Shown: positions 40,831-52,152 of the stretch, piece by piece
How the letters are laid out: each line of letters begins with the position of its first letter
Position numbering within the stretch: the first letter of the stretch is position 1
Origin: Diploptera punctata
Lineage: Eukaryota > Arthropoda > Insecta > Blattodea > Blaberidae
NCBI GenBank assembly: GCA_030220185.1
Contig: JASPKZ010001234.1
Span: 470,415 to 534,414 of the forward strand
Reading direction: 5' to 3'
Length of the DNA: 64,000 nt
Made by a program: the position numbers and the translations under genes
Notes under the pieces: model-generated
Told to the model about the DNA's origin: nothing
Seen by the model: the letters and a program-made list of their open reading frames with translations, nothing else
The model's database searches: none

Positions 40831-42909
40831 ACTGAAAAGTAAATTAATAACCATATAGTGTGTGGATCGAAGGACTCCATTTTTTCTAGAACATTTTATA
40901 TTTTCCGAAATAAAATGTCATTAAAGAAACATAAAGTTAATAATTATAATACATAAGTTGCTTTAATTATTTCAATATTATGAGCATGTATATTGTAATA
41001 AACAATCAATATATTGAGATTTCTGTGATGAATATTTAATGAGGTGCTTCGTGTACAATGTATTACTGGTATTCTTGAATTATTTTCAAATGAATAGAGG
41101 GCAGGGTGTTATTAAATTAATTTGAGAATCTTAAATTAGTAATATTTAAAAATAATAATTATCGGCGTTACAAAGTACAGGAATAAACACATCTGTCACC
41201 AAGCTAAGCATGTAACTGTATAGTGCTCCACTATTTTTAACACAACCAAACGTTGACGTCACTCAAGGTCTAAATTTACATAGAATTACAAGTTCTTAAA
41301 ACATTTTAACCTCCTAAAAACAGGAAATGGGTATCCCAAGATGAATGTCAATTTTAGTTACAATTAGGCCTATACTAAAAATTCAATTAATATCTTCATA
41401 ACAATTTTACAAAAATGGAAAACACTACATCCTGGGAAAGATAATTATCTATAGGTAAAAATAATATTTGCAACTTTAAATATTTTCTTATTTATATAGG
41501 CCTAAAATAGGGCATATTATATGACTTCATTTTTACAGTATTATCTAATTCAATTGAATTTGTCATAATGTATAAAATTTAAAAACTCGATGGTAATTTA
41601 GATTTTTGTTAGAAAAACAAAAACAAGTTATGAAAATAGATTATGTAAAACAATTTTTTTTGTTTTGCTACTGGAAATGATTTCCAAATTGTTGATAACA
41701 TTATTTTTTTACAATATGTAATTTATTTTTGTATTTTTAATATAGTTACGCGTAATCCCTTGCAAAATATGAAAATTCAACCAAAATGTACACATCTATA
41801 TGTGTCAAGTTGCGGAAAGTTTTTTTTTAAAGAGAGTTTATTTATAAAATTATGTAATATATCTGTAATATTGAATTTTTTTATTCTAAATCTAACGAGT
41901 AACACAAAATGGTAGCACCCAAATGTGGATTATATATTATACCATTATATTTTTGAATTCATGGTTGGCCTTAGGCCCCATTTCCTGCGTATGGACAAAT
42001 TTGTTACAATGGTTCATTTTATAATACACAGAACACAAATAATATACAATTAATATGATGATAATTTATTACAATATGAATTTTATATGTTAAGGGCTTA
42101 ATTCGTCAGGACAATTTTATTAATTTTATGAATGAGAATGTTATCCAAATTAATGATATAAAGTGTTGCCACAGATCGAATGCTATATAATTTTTAATTT
42201 AATTGTCAAATTATAAATACGATTGAGTAGTGGCTATTATGTTAGTCTAAATGTATAATGTGGCTAGTATATTGTTTCATAAAGAACAATAATATAATAG
42301 ATACCGTTATTGAATAATACCGAGCATATGTCGAAATCAGTCAAATGTTTGAATATTATACTGTAAAAAATTGGAATGAGTTATTACTTTGATTAATATA
42401 ATGTTGAATTGTTTAGGAAAGTATTTCATTGAATCTAATTTTGATAATTGGATTTTGTTTCCGGATTTTCTCCAGCTCTACAATAAATGTTTATCAATAT
42501 TAGGAATAATTAATTTTTATAACTGAAATATAAAATTACCAACTTATCGCTACATTTTTTATGTAGAAACAGAACGTTTAAACATTTAGCTACGTCATAG
42601 TCCGTATGAAAAACTTACTCTAAAGAAACACGGGCTATGTTATTAAAACATTAAGAAATTACATACAGCATCTTAGATTCAGCAATTTCAGAATTTTTAT
42701 CGATCTCTTCTTAAATGTGTTATGATTTTTATTAAAATTAAAATTATGTGTGATTAGTATATACAATTTTAATATGCACTCCAAATAGACCCACCTATTT
42801 TTCATATATAATTATGAATTTTAATTATTGCCTTTGAGTATGTTTTTTTTTAATTGTAAACAAATATATTAGTCGGAAATACGCAAAAACTCTGTTTGTT
42901 ATTTACCTC
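40831..42909. other. repeat-poor AT-rich region, no gene seen
   Basis: About 2 kb with no recognisable transposon, SINE or open frame. A perfect TGACGTCA (CRE/ATF-type) site occurs at about 41252-41259; a second lies at 44466-44473. Isolated sites of this length are expected by chance. Confidence 0.5.
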
Positions 42910-42995
42910 AGAACATGTTTCGAGGCACCTTTCTCCCATCACCTAATGGTAGTGTATTAGCTAATGATGGAGAAAGGTCTCCCGAGGAATGTTCT
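42910..42995 (+). ncRNA. candidate pre-miRNA-like hairpin
   Basis: An 86-nt imperfect inverted repeat. AGAACAT (42910-42916) pairs with ATGTTCT (42989-42995). After a few wobbles and mismatches, CACCTTTCTCC (about 42926-42936) pairs with GGAGAAAGGT (about 42969-42978), then ATCA with TGAT. I count roughly 27 pairs, small bulges and a loop of about 20 nt, the size of an animal miRNA precursor. It lies in the most repeat-poor part of the window and I found no second copy. I do not recognise the mature sequence, and a diverged foldback element is an alternative. Confidence 0.3.
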
Positions 42996-43876
42996 AACGT
43001 AAATGCCTATCATATTTTAGCTTTTTATCAAATTACGGTAAATTTATTTGGAAATCAGTTCTCTACTAAAGCATTTTTAATAAGAAGTTTATTTTTTTTT
43101 TAACGAGTCAACCCGTGAGTGCATATTTATCTCATTCTAAGAATGTAAAATTTTTATGTATATGCGGGAAAAATTGTCCTGGGATTGTATATTTTGCTGA
43201 GAAGATGTCCTTTCTTAAAGACTTGTATAAAACTAGATAATAATTTTGAATGTTAACGAAGTCGTAAAGGGGATGATTATAGATTTTCTCTGGAGTACCA
43301 ATTAAGCCCTTGTAGTTATTTATGTAACACAAGCAGGCAGTGATAGAGGACGTACCTTACAGCGAGTAGAGAAGGCAATGCTTATTCCATCTGTTGTTAA
43401 CATCACGAAACTGTTTATCAACCACTTTCAAAAAACATTGACTCTTTCATATAACTGCAATGTCAATGCTTGATGCACAACAAAAAACATTCCAGACATT
43501 TCTAGACATTTATTTTTAAGTCTTGGTATGTTTTATAAAAGTCGGCACGTTTCATTCATAAGCATCCGTGTTCATTCAAAGCCGATTGTGTCGCCATTGA
43601 TATTTTTTTTAAACTCACCTATTACGAATTTATTCATATTGGAATACTAACTCAATTTTTTTTAAAACTATTAAAATAAATGATAATTAGGTGTTTTATT
43701 GTAAGAACCGTTATTTTTTGCGCTTTATTGCAATTAATTTGGTTATATCAGTAGCTGAAGGGCTAAAACCGATTTTATTTTACAAATAAAAGTATTTGTC
43801 AGATGATTTGAAATGTTTTGGAACTTAGCATGGCATATATTTTAGCATTGCCTTCCTATAATTTCGGTACTCTCAC
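42996..43876. other. no recognisable feature
   Basis: AT-rich. The minus frame 43132-43332 has no motif and no convincing splice sites. Confidence 0.45.
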
Positions 43877-44064
43877 TTGATTGGTGCGGTTCGCTTGAAG
43901 TGCATTATTATGTTGACGGATGCTCAGAATGCCAACTACAGCTGGTTGAAGGGGACCAAATGTTTTCAACTGTCGTACAATTTGGCCCGGATTCAACCAG
44001 CTAAAGCCTAGCATTGTGCCACCATCGACGGATGATGAAGGTGGATGATTCTTCAACCCCAAAA
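43877..44064 (-). CDS. candidate internal coding exon of an unidentified gene
   Basis: On the minus strand a strong splice acceptor (pyrimidine tract, ttctttttcag, ending at plus 44065) is followed by 188 nt with one open frame. It ends at a plausible donor (CAA then GTGAGAG; GT at plus 43876-43875). The frame enters with two leftover bases and exits exactly between codons, giving 62 codons that include NHPPSSSVDGGTMLGFSWLN, PGQIVRQLKTFGPLQPAVVG and ILSIRQHNNALQANRTNQ. Base composition is clearly less AT-rich than either flank. I do not recognise the protein, and no neighbouring exon is visible on this strand. A piece of an old transposon is possible but none of the usual motifs appears. Confidence 0.4.
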
Positions 44065-44450
44065 CTGAAAAAGAATTTCTATATATTTTTCCTTTTCTTT
44101 ATAAAAAGAAACGAATTCGTGCATGAGACAAGTTTGCCTACAAATTTGACATTTTGAAATAAATAAATTTTGATAGTATCTTTTTATCTGATGGTACGTA
44201 AATGTTGATTAATATTTTTTTAAATGTAATTTAATTCAGATGTTTGTGAAAATATTATCACTTTCAAACAAGTCTCCATGGAGATTTTTTGGGATAATAA
44301 TTTTCTTGAGTAAAACAGTAGCTGTAAGGAAATTGGCCATGTTGCACATGCATTAGGGCTTCATGTTCTATCTTAACATAATTCTTGGAGTCCACTTGGT
44401 CACTGTGACGATTATCACTAGGGTGAATGACCCCCTCACACACACTAATG

Positions 44451-44930
44451 TAACACTAGACGGTTGATGACGTCACGGACGCGTAATGAAGTTACGTCAC
44501 ACGGCGTACTATTTCTGGTGGCAGATCTAATAAGTCGCGAAGCAGCACAGAACACTGTGTACCGGTATCACATATCCATATGGTGCCTGGAGTAGTTTCC
44601 CTGGAAGAGTTAAAGGCTCGCGAGACGGCAGGCATCGTACAACTGAACTGAGAGACCAGATTGCGGCGCAGGCAAAAAGGACGCTCTACGGCGCCGGCCC
44701 AGAACTTGGACGCCACAGACGCTATCCGACGGTGATGCTCTCAACTACTTCATCCCCCATACGTACGGGGGCGTGGCAACCCCCCTATTTTCCTCGTTTT
44801 TATATAACAGGGACAATGGCAAGATTTCATCTCGTTTTGATTCCACACAGAGGTGACGAGAGCAATTCGGATCCGGGGTCGTTGACTCCACCCGTAGCAA
44901 CCGTTGTAGCAACATCAATTAAATAAATAT
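44451..44930. repeat. CpG-rich 480-bp block flanked by 7-bp direct repeats
   Basis: ACTAATG occurs immediately before (44444-44450) and after (44931-44937) this block, which ends 'atcaattaaataaatat'. The interior is CpG-rich against an AT-rich background (for example GGACGCGTAATG and GGCGCCGGCCC-type stretches) and has TGACGTCA at 44466-44473 and a TATATAAC box near 44801-44808. The direct repeats and A-rich right end suggest a retroposed insertion. A CpG-rich promoter or an LTR-like unit are alternatives. The 74-codon minus frame inside has no ATG start. Confidence 0.4.
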
Positions 44931-45072
44931 ACTAATGCAATTTGTGCTTTCAGGCTAGTTTCCGATCGGAAGGAACACAATTTGGTTTGTAAAACCACAT
45001 CTCTCGTTTTCACTTTTAATTACATGAACTAAAAAATTACTTAATTATCGACAGTAATTCTTTATGGAATCG

Positions 45073-45331
<259 letters not shown>

Positions 45332-45988
45332 GCTACCGTCTCCCAGTTGTATAGCCATTCTTGGTACTGTTTCTTAGATTTTTTTTATTTTTCTGTTTCA
45401 TTTTGGTTTACAGTTGTGTTATTGATTTTATTTTTATTTCATTGGAATTCTGTTTGTTTACATGTGCTGTGCATAAAAATGCAATATTAACTTATTCGTC
45501 CATTTTTAGTAAAACTATAGAATAATCATTCTTAAAAATAATTAAAAAAGCATTTTTAAATTTTGAAGTATATCACATGTTTATGAGTTTCCTGAAAGAA
45601 TAGTCACTCCAGCTCTAAGTAATAGCAATTTGATGAAATTATGCATCAACCGGCTAAACGCCATTAAAACATTTTATTTTGATGCTATCTGTTGCACTGG
45701 CTCATGAAGTAAGTGTACGCACACTTTTAGCGCCAAATCTTTAAATATAGCCTTATTATTAAAGAAAATGTAAACGCCATCACTATCAGTGATTCTGTGT
45801 TTTGCAACAAACGCGTATAAAACCAGATCTTCATAAATGCAATTCTAAATTTTGAATCGTGCAGCTAAGCGCCAAATGTTCCCGCTCTTGGGTTGTTGAT
45901 GCTTATCTGTCAAGCAAGGAAACTAACATGCAATATCCAGTATTGTTAGTTAGGCGCTACAATAAATAATGAAGATTGGCAAGGCCTA

Positions 45989-47437
45989 CAGTAATAGCTC
46001 CTCATTCGCTGTTCCCTTATTCGCGTTTTCATTATTCGCAGGTTTAAGAAATTGCGACACAGTTTCTGTATTCACGGGTAAAAGTTTATTTATTCGCGGA
46101 TCCAACCGGTATATTAGGATTAGTATCCTTTATTAACGCATCTGCAACTTTTTTTTACTGCAGGCACGTGCCAAGGTGGCTTTTAAAAAGAGTGATTCAA
46201 ACCAAATGGACATGGTCTCCATGTAATTATTGGTACTACTTTTCTATTAACATGCTTACTCCGGCACCAAATTAATAAATTTATTGTTAAAAGCCGTCGT
46301 ATTTCACGTGCCACTAAGTACGTTGATAAATGCCGCCTCGCCATGATTGGTGTTTTATTGTTTCAACTGTCGTTCGTTGCAATCATTTTGATTGAATAAC
46401 ACGTGTCTGTTCTGATTTTTTACCAATTTATAATGTCGACTGAAAGGAAACAAAAAATTAATTCTGGAGAGGAAAAATGTTGTGTTGCCGCTTAAAGAAA
46501 TGCTTGACTGTGTACGGGTTGGCTAGTCGTTTTGCGTCTATATCACGCTGTTTCAGTGGTAATGAATCAACTGTACGATTCATCAAAATGTCCGAAGACA
46601 AAATAAGGAATTCTGTCGCTGAAATCACAGTTGAATATCAATCTAAATTGAATGACCTTTTAAATGCGGCAAAATAAAAAAAAACTAAGTTCTTTAAGCC
46701 CTTGCCTAATCCTGGCAGTAATAATTAACAAATCTTGTTCAAAATCTCTCATTAATTGATTTTATTTTGACTATTTATCTAATAGGCCTATAATTTTGCC
46801 TCTTCCTGTTGATAAAATTGCCTCTTCCTTTTTGTAATGAGAGATGTCTCCGCAAATTAACTTCTTTGACAAGGATATCGATTCAAGAATGTACAATCGA
46901 TATGGCACAGCAAGAAATGCCAAAAGAAAACTTAAAAATTACCAAAAAAAGTCAGTTCTGTTGCTCTAAAATTGTATTAAATGTTGTATAATGAATCTGC
47001 ATTATTGTTAATAGTTATTTATCATACAATCATCTGATATTGATTTTTCTCAAGCCCAAAGAGATTTAACAGTAAAGATATGCTATTTATACTATACAGC
47101 CGGCTTACAAATCGCCCAGAAGTAAAATCGGAATACATAACCTCACATTTGGTAAATATTAAACATTACAATTATTTTTAGCTTCTGATGTTGTATTATT
47201 CGCTAAATAGTCACTCCAAATCCAACGCAAGGTTGAGTTTTTCATTAGACAAAGTCACTCGCGACTTTGTCAGAAAACAACAACCTGTTTTTATATTACT
47301 GTTGATAATTTTTATTTTATTTTCAACCTTGAAACGTACCCCCTATATACCCATAAAATTACCATTCCATATTCGCGGTTTCTGTATTCGCGGCACATTT
47401 GCGGAATATATCATCCGCAAATAAGGAGGGTTTACTG
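45989..47437 (+). mobile_element. Tigger/pogo-like DNA transposon #2, decayed
   Basis: Left end CAGTAATAGCTCCTCATTCGC at 45989; right end, read on the minus strand from 47437, CAGTAAACCCTCCTTATTTGC. Both are bordered by TA (45987-45988 and 47438-47439), the expected target duplication. Further 'attcgc' repeats are mirrored inside both ends. The length is 1449 bp, and only a short N-terminal transposase remnant is readable. Confidence 0.82.
46433..46677 (+). pseudogene. Tigger-like transposase N-terminus (HTH remnant)
   Basis: It begins MSTERKQKINSGEEKCCVAA (ATG at 46433) and, after a frame change near 46480-46500, gives GLASRFASISRCFSGNESTVRFIKMSEDKIRNS-type codons to the TAA after 46674. 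The pattern STVR.IKK.E.KIR is the end of the CENP-B-type helix-turn-helix of Tigger transposases. No DDE domain can be read in the remaining 750 bases of the element. Confidence 0.65.
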
Positions 47438-47504
47438 TACTATAGACGATTTTTTCTCAAAACTTACATAATGACGCATAGCCGGTTGATGCATAACACC
47501 GTCC

Positions 47505-47815
47505 ATTTGAGGTAATCTATTTTTTTTTTGTCAAATGCCACAAGTTAATTTTGATCACATTTCTCCCCTGGCATTGGCGGAATTGTAATCTATTTCGTAT
47601 GTTGGGGCAACCTGGAGGGCGGAGTTACATTACCCCAATTATATGATGTGTGATAAATGATAATGAAGCTCCAGGAGAGTCTTTAACCTAAATTCCAGAC
47701 AATAGGAATCCACATAAATAATTCCCTTTAAGGAAAAATTCCTATGGTCTGTCCGGGAATTGAACCCGAGACCTCATTAACTGTAGTCAGAAACTTTCAC
47801 CATTAGCCCGTGAGG
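47505..47815 (-). mobile_element. tRNA-derived SINE, family S4
   Basis: Head on the minus strand: 'tagcctcacgggctaatggt' (plus 47817-47798) and B-box GGGTTCAATTCCCGG (plus 47752-47766). The body has 'cctggagggcggagttacat' at 47611-47630. It is collinear with 18412-18715. Confidence 0.75.
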
Positions 47816-47876
47816 CTAAAATATTTAATTTTATTCAAAGTGGCGACATCCACTCAATGAAATAAGATACAAGCAA

Positions 47877-47917
<41 letters not shown>

Positions 47918-48392
47918 AATAACCCAGAAAATAATATTAAATATTAGTAATATTAGAACACTTTTTGAAACCATAAAAATACGGGTACAGTGCATTAATA
48001 AAAAATGGGTTTAATTTGTAACTCGATTTAATCGATTTTAATGATAAGCTAATCATAAACACGATACCCGCAAACAATAATAAATTCAATAATAATATTG
48101 AAACTAATTCAATATAAGTCCAAATACATATTTGTGTTTATTAAAAATATTGATCATAACATGAATAACATAAAGCCAAAACGCTATAATTAGTTTCGCA
48201 ATCATCGAAAATGTAATACAGCTATAGGTTTATTAAAACGTATAAATTAAATAGAGTATCCAATGTTAGTTAAAAATCCTACACTTTCTACAATAATAAT
48301 ACCGTAATAATATCCATTTACAGTGTTTGTATGAAAGGTGTCCAGGAAAACCAAAAATATTCATGTCTTTTTTTTTAGAACCTTGATTGAAT
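47816..48392. other. no gene; (AAT)n at 47877-47915
   Basis: Very AT-rich spacer with one short AAT microsatellite. Confidence 0.5.
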
Positions 48393-48705
48393 CCGTAAAT
48401 CCAAGGGGGCAAAGTCCTCCGGGAGGGACTTCAAGCCGTAGATCCCGAGTCTCAAGAATTTCAGGCTCGTAAAAGAACGACAAGCCTGAATAATAAGGCC
48501 TCTGTGCAAACTTTACCGAATATTCCCATTCTAATAGGCCCTACTACCTTAGCTTCCTTGATGTCACTGTGTGGCGGAACGCTGACCCCCGGCCACTCAA
48601 TGACATCTATCCGAAAACAAGTGTAACTAAATTTGTATGGTTGAATTCTCCCCTGTAGGGGGAGAACGCCTAAGTCTCGCTGAGAGACAAAAGGGCTTAC
48701 TACTA
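48393..48705 (+). mobile_element. SINE family S1, 5'-truncated
   Basis: It starts in the body at 'tccgggagggacttcaagcc' (48418-48437) and continues through the aggctcgtaaaagaac block to the 3' region 'aagtctcgctgagagacaaa'. It matches 20340-20620 but lacks the tRNA head. Confidence 0.75.
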
Positions 48706-48719
48706 CTATTACTGCTACT

Positions 48720-49050
48720 AAAAATAAATATCCTCAATCGTGTCCTACCCAGGGTCGGGTCGAGGGATGAGATGAGCCCCTATATATAGGTCTGTGAATG
48801 ACAAGGGTGCCGGCCGACAACGCCTGACGCACCATCCCGGGGACAGATGAATGAAATGAAACGAAATGGATGAGATGAATGTGGATAAATGGTGAAATTA
48901 AATTGTGGCAGGGGAAAACGGGAAGAACCCCGAGAAAAACCTGCCAAAGCTCCGTTTCGTCCGCCACGAAACCCACGTGGAGTGACCGAGTTTCGATTTC
49001 CGGATCCCAGCCGTGAGAGGCGAGCGTCTAACCGCATGCGCCAAGGAGTC
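48720..49050 (-). mobile_element. tRNA-derived SINE, family S7
   Basis: Minus-strand head at plus 48990-49048 ('gcgcatgcggttagacgctc', A-box side; 'ggatccggaaatcgaaactc', degenerate B-box). The body has 'gggaagaaccccgagaaaaa' at 48920-48939. A partial copy lies at 19085-19260. Confidence 0.6.
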
Positions 49051-49053
49051 GCC

Positions 49054-49056
49054 TAT

Positions 49057-49096
<40 letters not shown>
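49054..49096. repeat. (ACT)n microsatellite
   Basis: About 14 units of ACT. The sequence 49097-49394 shows nothing recognisable. Confidence 0.95.
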
Positions 49097-49097
<1 letters not shown>

Positions 49098-49394
49098 TTT
49101 TGAAAAAAGACATCTTCAATTTTTCCATTTTTATTGTATACGTGTGGTTCTCTGAACATAGCTGCTTATTTTTTGTGAAAAAAAAAATCAAGCCTTCTAT
49201 GTGGCACAGAACAATATAAGTAAATATTGCAGATAAATATTATTTTCTCTCATGTGTTTTATGTCAGTGGTAGCAACTGAAGCACTCCTTCGATCTCGTG
49301 ATTAATCTATAATAGCTTTATATAAAAGTCACATTAATTCACTCTTGTTTCTTATCGCCTCAAGAGACATCTAGTAGACAACTAGAATGTTACC

Positions 49395-49570
49395 TGGATG
49401 GGAAACGCTGACTACATTTGGCCCAGATACTCTAATTTAGGCTTCAGGTTCTTATACGAGTTCGAAAATCTCCGACTAGGGACCCATCCCCTCCCGGGCA
49501 ATGTATCCCTATTTTTCCATCCTAAGAAGGCCATCGACCCTAGGGACCAGAGCCAAGAGATCACCGAGAT
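49395..49570 (-). mobile_element. SINE family S1, diverged
   Basis: 'aaatctccgactagggaccc' (49465-49484) and 'tttttccatcctaagaaggc' (49512-49531) match the S1 body in reverse; the tRNA head is mostly lost near 49545-49560. Confidence 0.55.
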
Positions 49571-49700
49571 GGGGAGATAAAATTCTGACGGATCTTAGGA
49601 AACTGAATATCGGAGATAATTACTGGAATCATTTGCGGGAAGGTCAATATGAGTGGAGGGCTTTAAGCCATGGTCTCCATGAAGTACAGAATTATAGCTT
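49571..49700 (+). mobile_element. LINE C-terminal scrap
   Basis: The translation near 49579-49690 reads KILTDLRKLNIGDNYWNHLR and EGQYEWRALSHGLHEVQ, comparable to the DLREVDCTGNDWKALAQDRD tail of LINE B. The element is short and has no further domain. Confidence 0.4.
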
Positions 49701-49986
49701 AAATTTGTTTTTTTTTAATGTTCCAATATTATTGCACATCATTTAGAACAGACATAGGCTTATTTTACTTTCTTTTTATTGTTTGTTTTTAATTTACATG
49801 TATTTCCCTTCATTTACTTTTTCGCTCCAAGATATTTATGTTATTTCGTATAATAATTGCTCCCTTCCGTTCTGTTTAGTTTTAAATATCAAGACTTCAT
49901 GGGGTCGTAAACACATATCTATTATTTTTCGTGATTCGTAATAATGATATTATTATTGTTATTATAATTCACTGTCTTCCTGATTA

Positions 49987-50044
<58 letters not shown>
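49987..50044. repeat. (TTA)n microsatellite, unit 1
   Basis: About 19 TTA units. The equivalent run is longer in unit 2 (55825-55910) and about 61647-61706 in unit 3. Confidence 0.95.
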
Positions 50045-50045
<1 letters not shown>

Positions 50046-50046
<1 letters not shown>

Positions 50047-50160
50047 ACATCACTTACCATACTTCATCGGTGTAACGTAGCTCCGCCTTCCAGGCGCCCT
50101 AACTTACGTGGGTTACAATTTCGCCATGCCAGGGGAGAATACCAGACATGTTATAAATAC
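50046..50160 (+). mobile_element. SINE family S4, body fragment (unit 1)
   Basis: 'cgtagctccgccttccaggc' at 50077-50096 is the reverse complement of the S4 body block seen at 18496-18519. Equivalents are at about 55917-56030 and 61708-61815. Confidence 0.65.
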
Positions 50161-50319
50161 AAACTGGTGGCATTGGTTAAAAAATTGTCATATTACTGGT
50201 ATTATTACTATTATTGTTTGCTTTTCTTCTTGATTAGTAATAGGCCTAATTATTTATTATTTACTTTTCTTTGTGATTATAATATGTAATTATTATTATT
50301 ATTATTATTATTATTACTT

Positions 50320-51585
50320 ACTTATTCACTGGCACTATCGAACCCGCAGGTTCATGGCCGCCCGGACATAAGCTCTCCATACATCCCTATCCTGAGCCAA
50401 TGCTTTCCAATCATTCCCCGTACAATCTACTTCCCTCAAATCATAGTTAATGTGTTTCTCCCACCTCATTCTTGGTCTACCAAGTGGGCGTTTTCTCTCT
50501 GGCTTTCCTACAAGAAGCTTCCATGCAAGTCTTTCATTCCCCATACCTGCAACATGACCTGCCCATCGCAGTCTACGAGACTTAACTATTCATATTATAT
50601 CTGGTTTCCTATAAAGACCATGTAGTTCATTGTTATGTAGCCTTCTCCATTCACCTGTCTGTTCATCTCTCTTTGGTCCAAAAATTTGCCTAAGTACTTT
50701 ATTCTCAAATACTTGTAATCTCCTTTCTTCCCTTAAAGTAAGAGTCCATGTTTCGCACCCATATAATATAGCTGGTAGAATAACAGTTTTATATATTTTC
50801 AGTTTAACGTTTTTTGAAAGGAGTTGGGACATCAAGAGTCTCTGCAATGCATAATAGCACGCATTTCCAGAATTGAGCCTATGTTTAATTTCTTTGTGCA
50901 TCTCATTCCTATTTGTGATTATTGTTCCTAGATATTTGAATTCAGCCACTTCCTCAAAATTTCCCTCATTTGTCATTAGCTGTCATTTCCATAATATAAT
51001 GTATTTCTACGTATGACCATATATTTAGTTTTATTGATAATTACTTCCAGTCCTAATTTCTTAGTGTTACTCAATAGTGTGTGAGTGTTGTCCTGTAGTA
51101 TCTCCTTGCTATCGGCCAATAGTACTACATCGTCAGCATAAACTAACAGCTTATTAACACCATTGAGTTATAAGCCTTCCTCATTCTCTAATGATTTAAT
51201 GGCATGCTCTAGTCCAAAATTAAATAGTAGAGGAGATAGTACATCTCCTTGCTTCAACCCATTCTGGATTTCAAAAGTGTCCGAAAACTGTTTGCCTACA
51301 CGCACCCTGCTCTTTGTGCCATTTAGACACATTCGTATAAGTCTAACTAACTTTTTAGGAATTTCAAACTCCAGCAGGATACTATATAACTTCTCCCTCT
51401 TAATTGAATCATATGCTTTTTTGAAGTCTACATATAGTTGATGTACAGTTCCGTTATATTCCCATTTCTTTTCTAAAATCTGTCTTATACTAAAAATCTG
51501 ATCTGTTGTAGACCTGTTTCTTCTAAATGCACATTGATGATCTCCTAGAATGTCATCAATATAGAGAGTAAGTCTGCTTACTAAT
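50320..51585 (-). mobile_element. LINE family B, reference copy in unit 1
   Basis: The best family-B copy. On the minus strand from 51585 it reads VDFKKAYDSIKREKLYSILL, IRMCLNGTKSRVRVGKQFSD, QNGLKQGDVLSPLLFNFGLE and LLVYADDVVLLADSKEI (YADD at plus 51129-51140). The open frame 50976-50590 follows (NEGNFEEVAEFKYLGTIITN, ILYGCETWTLTLREERRLQV, RDEQTGEWRRLHNNEL), and then 50544-50335 (GKPERKRPLGRPRMRWEKHI to AMNLRVR). The finger-domain and endonuclease parts are missing. The 3' end is 'aacctgcgggttcgatagtg', a short linker and (AAT)n. It has a few stops, so it is inactive. Confidence 0.88.
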
Positions 51586-51605
51586 ATATTATTATATTAT
51601 TATTA

Positions 51606-51644
<39 letters not shown>

Positions 51645-51660
51645 TATTATTATTATTATT
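51586..51660. repeat. (TTA)n microsatellite, unit 1
   Basis: Interrupted TTA/ATT run bounding the truncated 5' end of LINE B. Confidence 0.9.
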
Positions 51661-51812
51661 ATGTCTCCATTGTGGTCTCGGAGTAAGGTCTTGACTCGTA
51701 TGAAGCGGGCCCGGGTTCGATACACGGTCGGGACAAGTTGTCTGTAAGACAAATGTTAGGAAACTTCAAATCTCAAATGATCCCCGAACATCATCTGGCT
51801 ATCAGAATAATT
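51661..51812 (+). mobile_element. SINE family S2, short copy
   Basis: The head has B-box CCGGGTTCGATACACGG at 51711-51727. The body 'tgtaagacaaatgttaggaa' (51742-51761) parallels the longer copy that follows. It ends at 'catctggctatcagaa'. Confidence 0.75.
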
Positions 51813-51838
51813 TATATTGCATTCACCATGTGTATTAT

Positions 51839-52152
51839 GTCCACCGCTGTGGTCTCGAGGTAGCGTGCTGCCTTGTCACGCAGCGGGCCCGGGTTTGATC
51901 CCGGTCGGGGCAGTTTTTCTGGGTGAAGTTTTTATCGGGGTTTTTCCTCACCTGTAAGACAAATGTCAGGAAAAAATTAAGGCCCAAATGGTCCCCGAAT
52001 TCATATGGCCATCATCATCATTATCATCATCATCATCATCATCATCATCATACTTCACTGGTGTGGAAAGCAACGGGAAGCTACCACACTTACAATTCCC
52101 TAGTAAAGCTGCAAGCATAGCATGAACATGCTGTGATTGCAGTGAAGGACCT
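51839..52152 (+). mobile_element. tRNA-derived SINE, family S2, full copy (unit 1)
   Basis: It starts 'gtccaccgctgtggtctcga' (51839-51858), B-box GGGTTTGATCCCGG at 51891-51904, and body 'cacctgtaagacaaatgtca'. An internal ATC/TCA run follows (52013-52050), then the 3' end 'gcaagcatagcatgaacatg' (52112-52131). Equivalents lie at 57700-58023 and 63530-63862. Confidence 0.82.

Noticed and set aside
41252..41259. CRE site as a regulatory feature
   Set aside because: A lone 8-base TGACGTCA in 64 kb is close to chance expectation and has no promoter context.
44492..44716. 74-codon minus-strand frame as a first coding exon
   Set aside because: The apparent start is GTG, not ATG, and no convincing splice donor follows. 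The CpG-rich block itself is reported instead.
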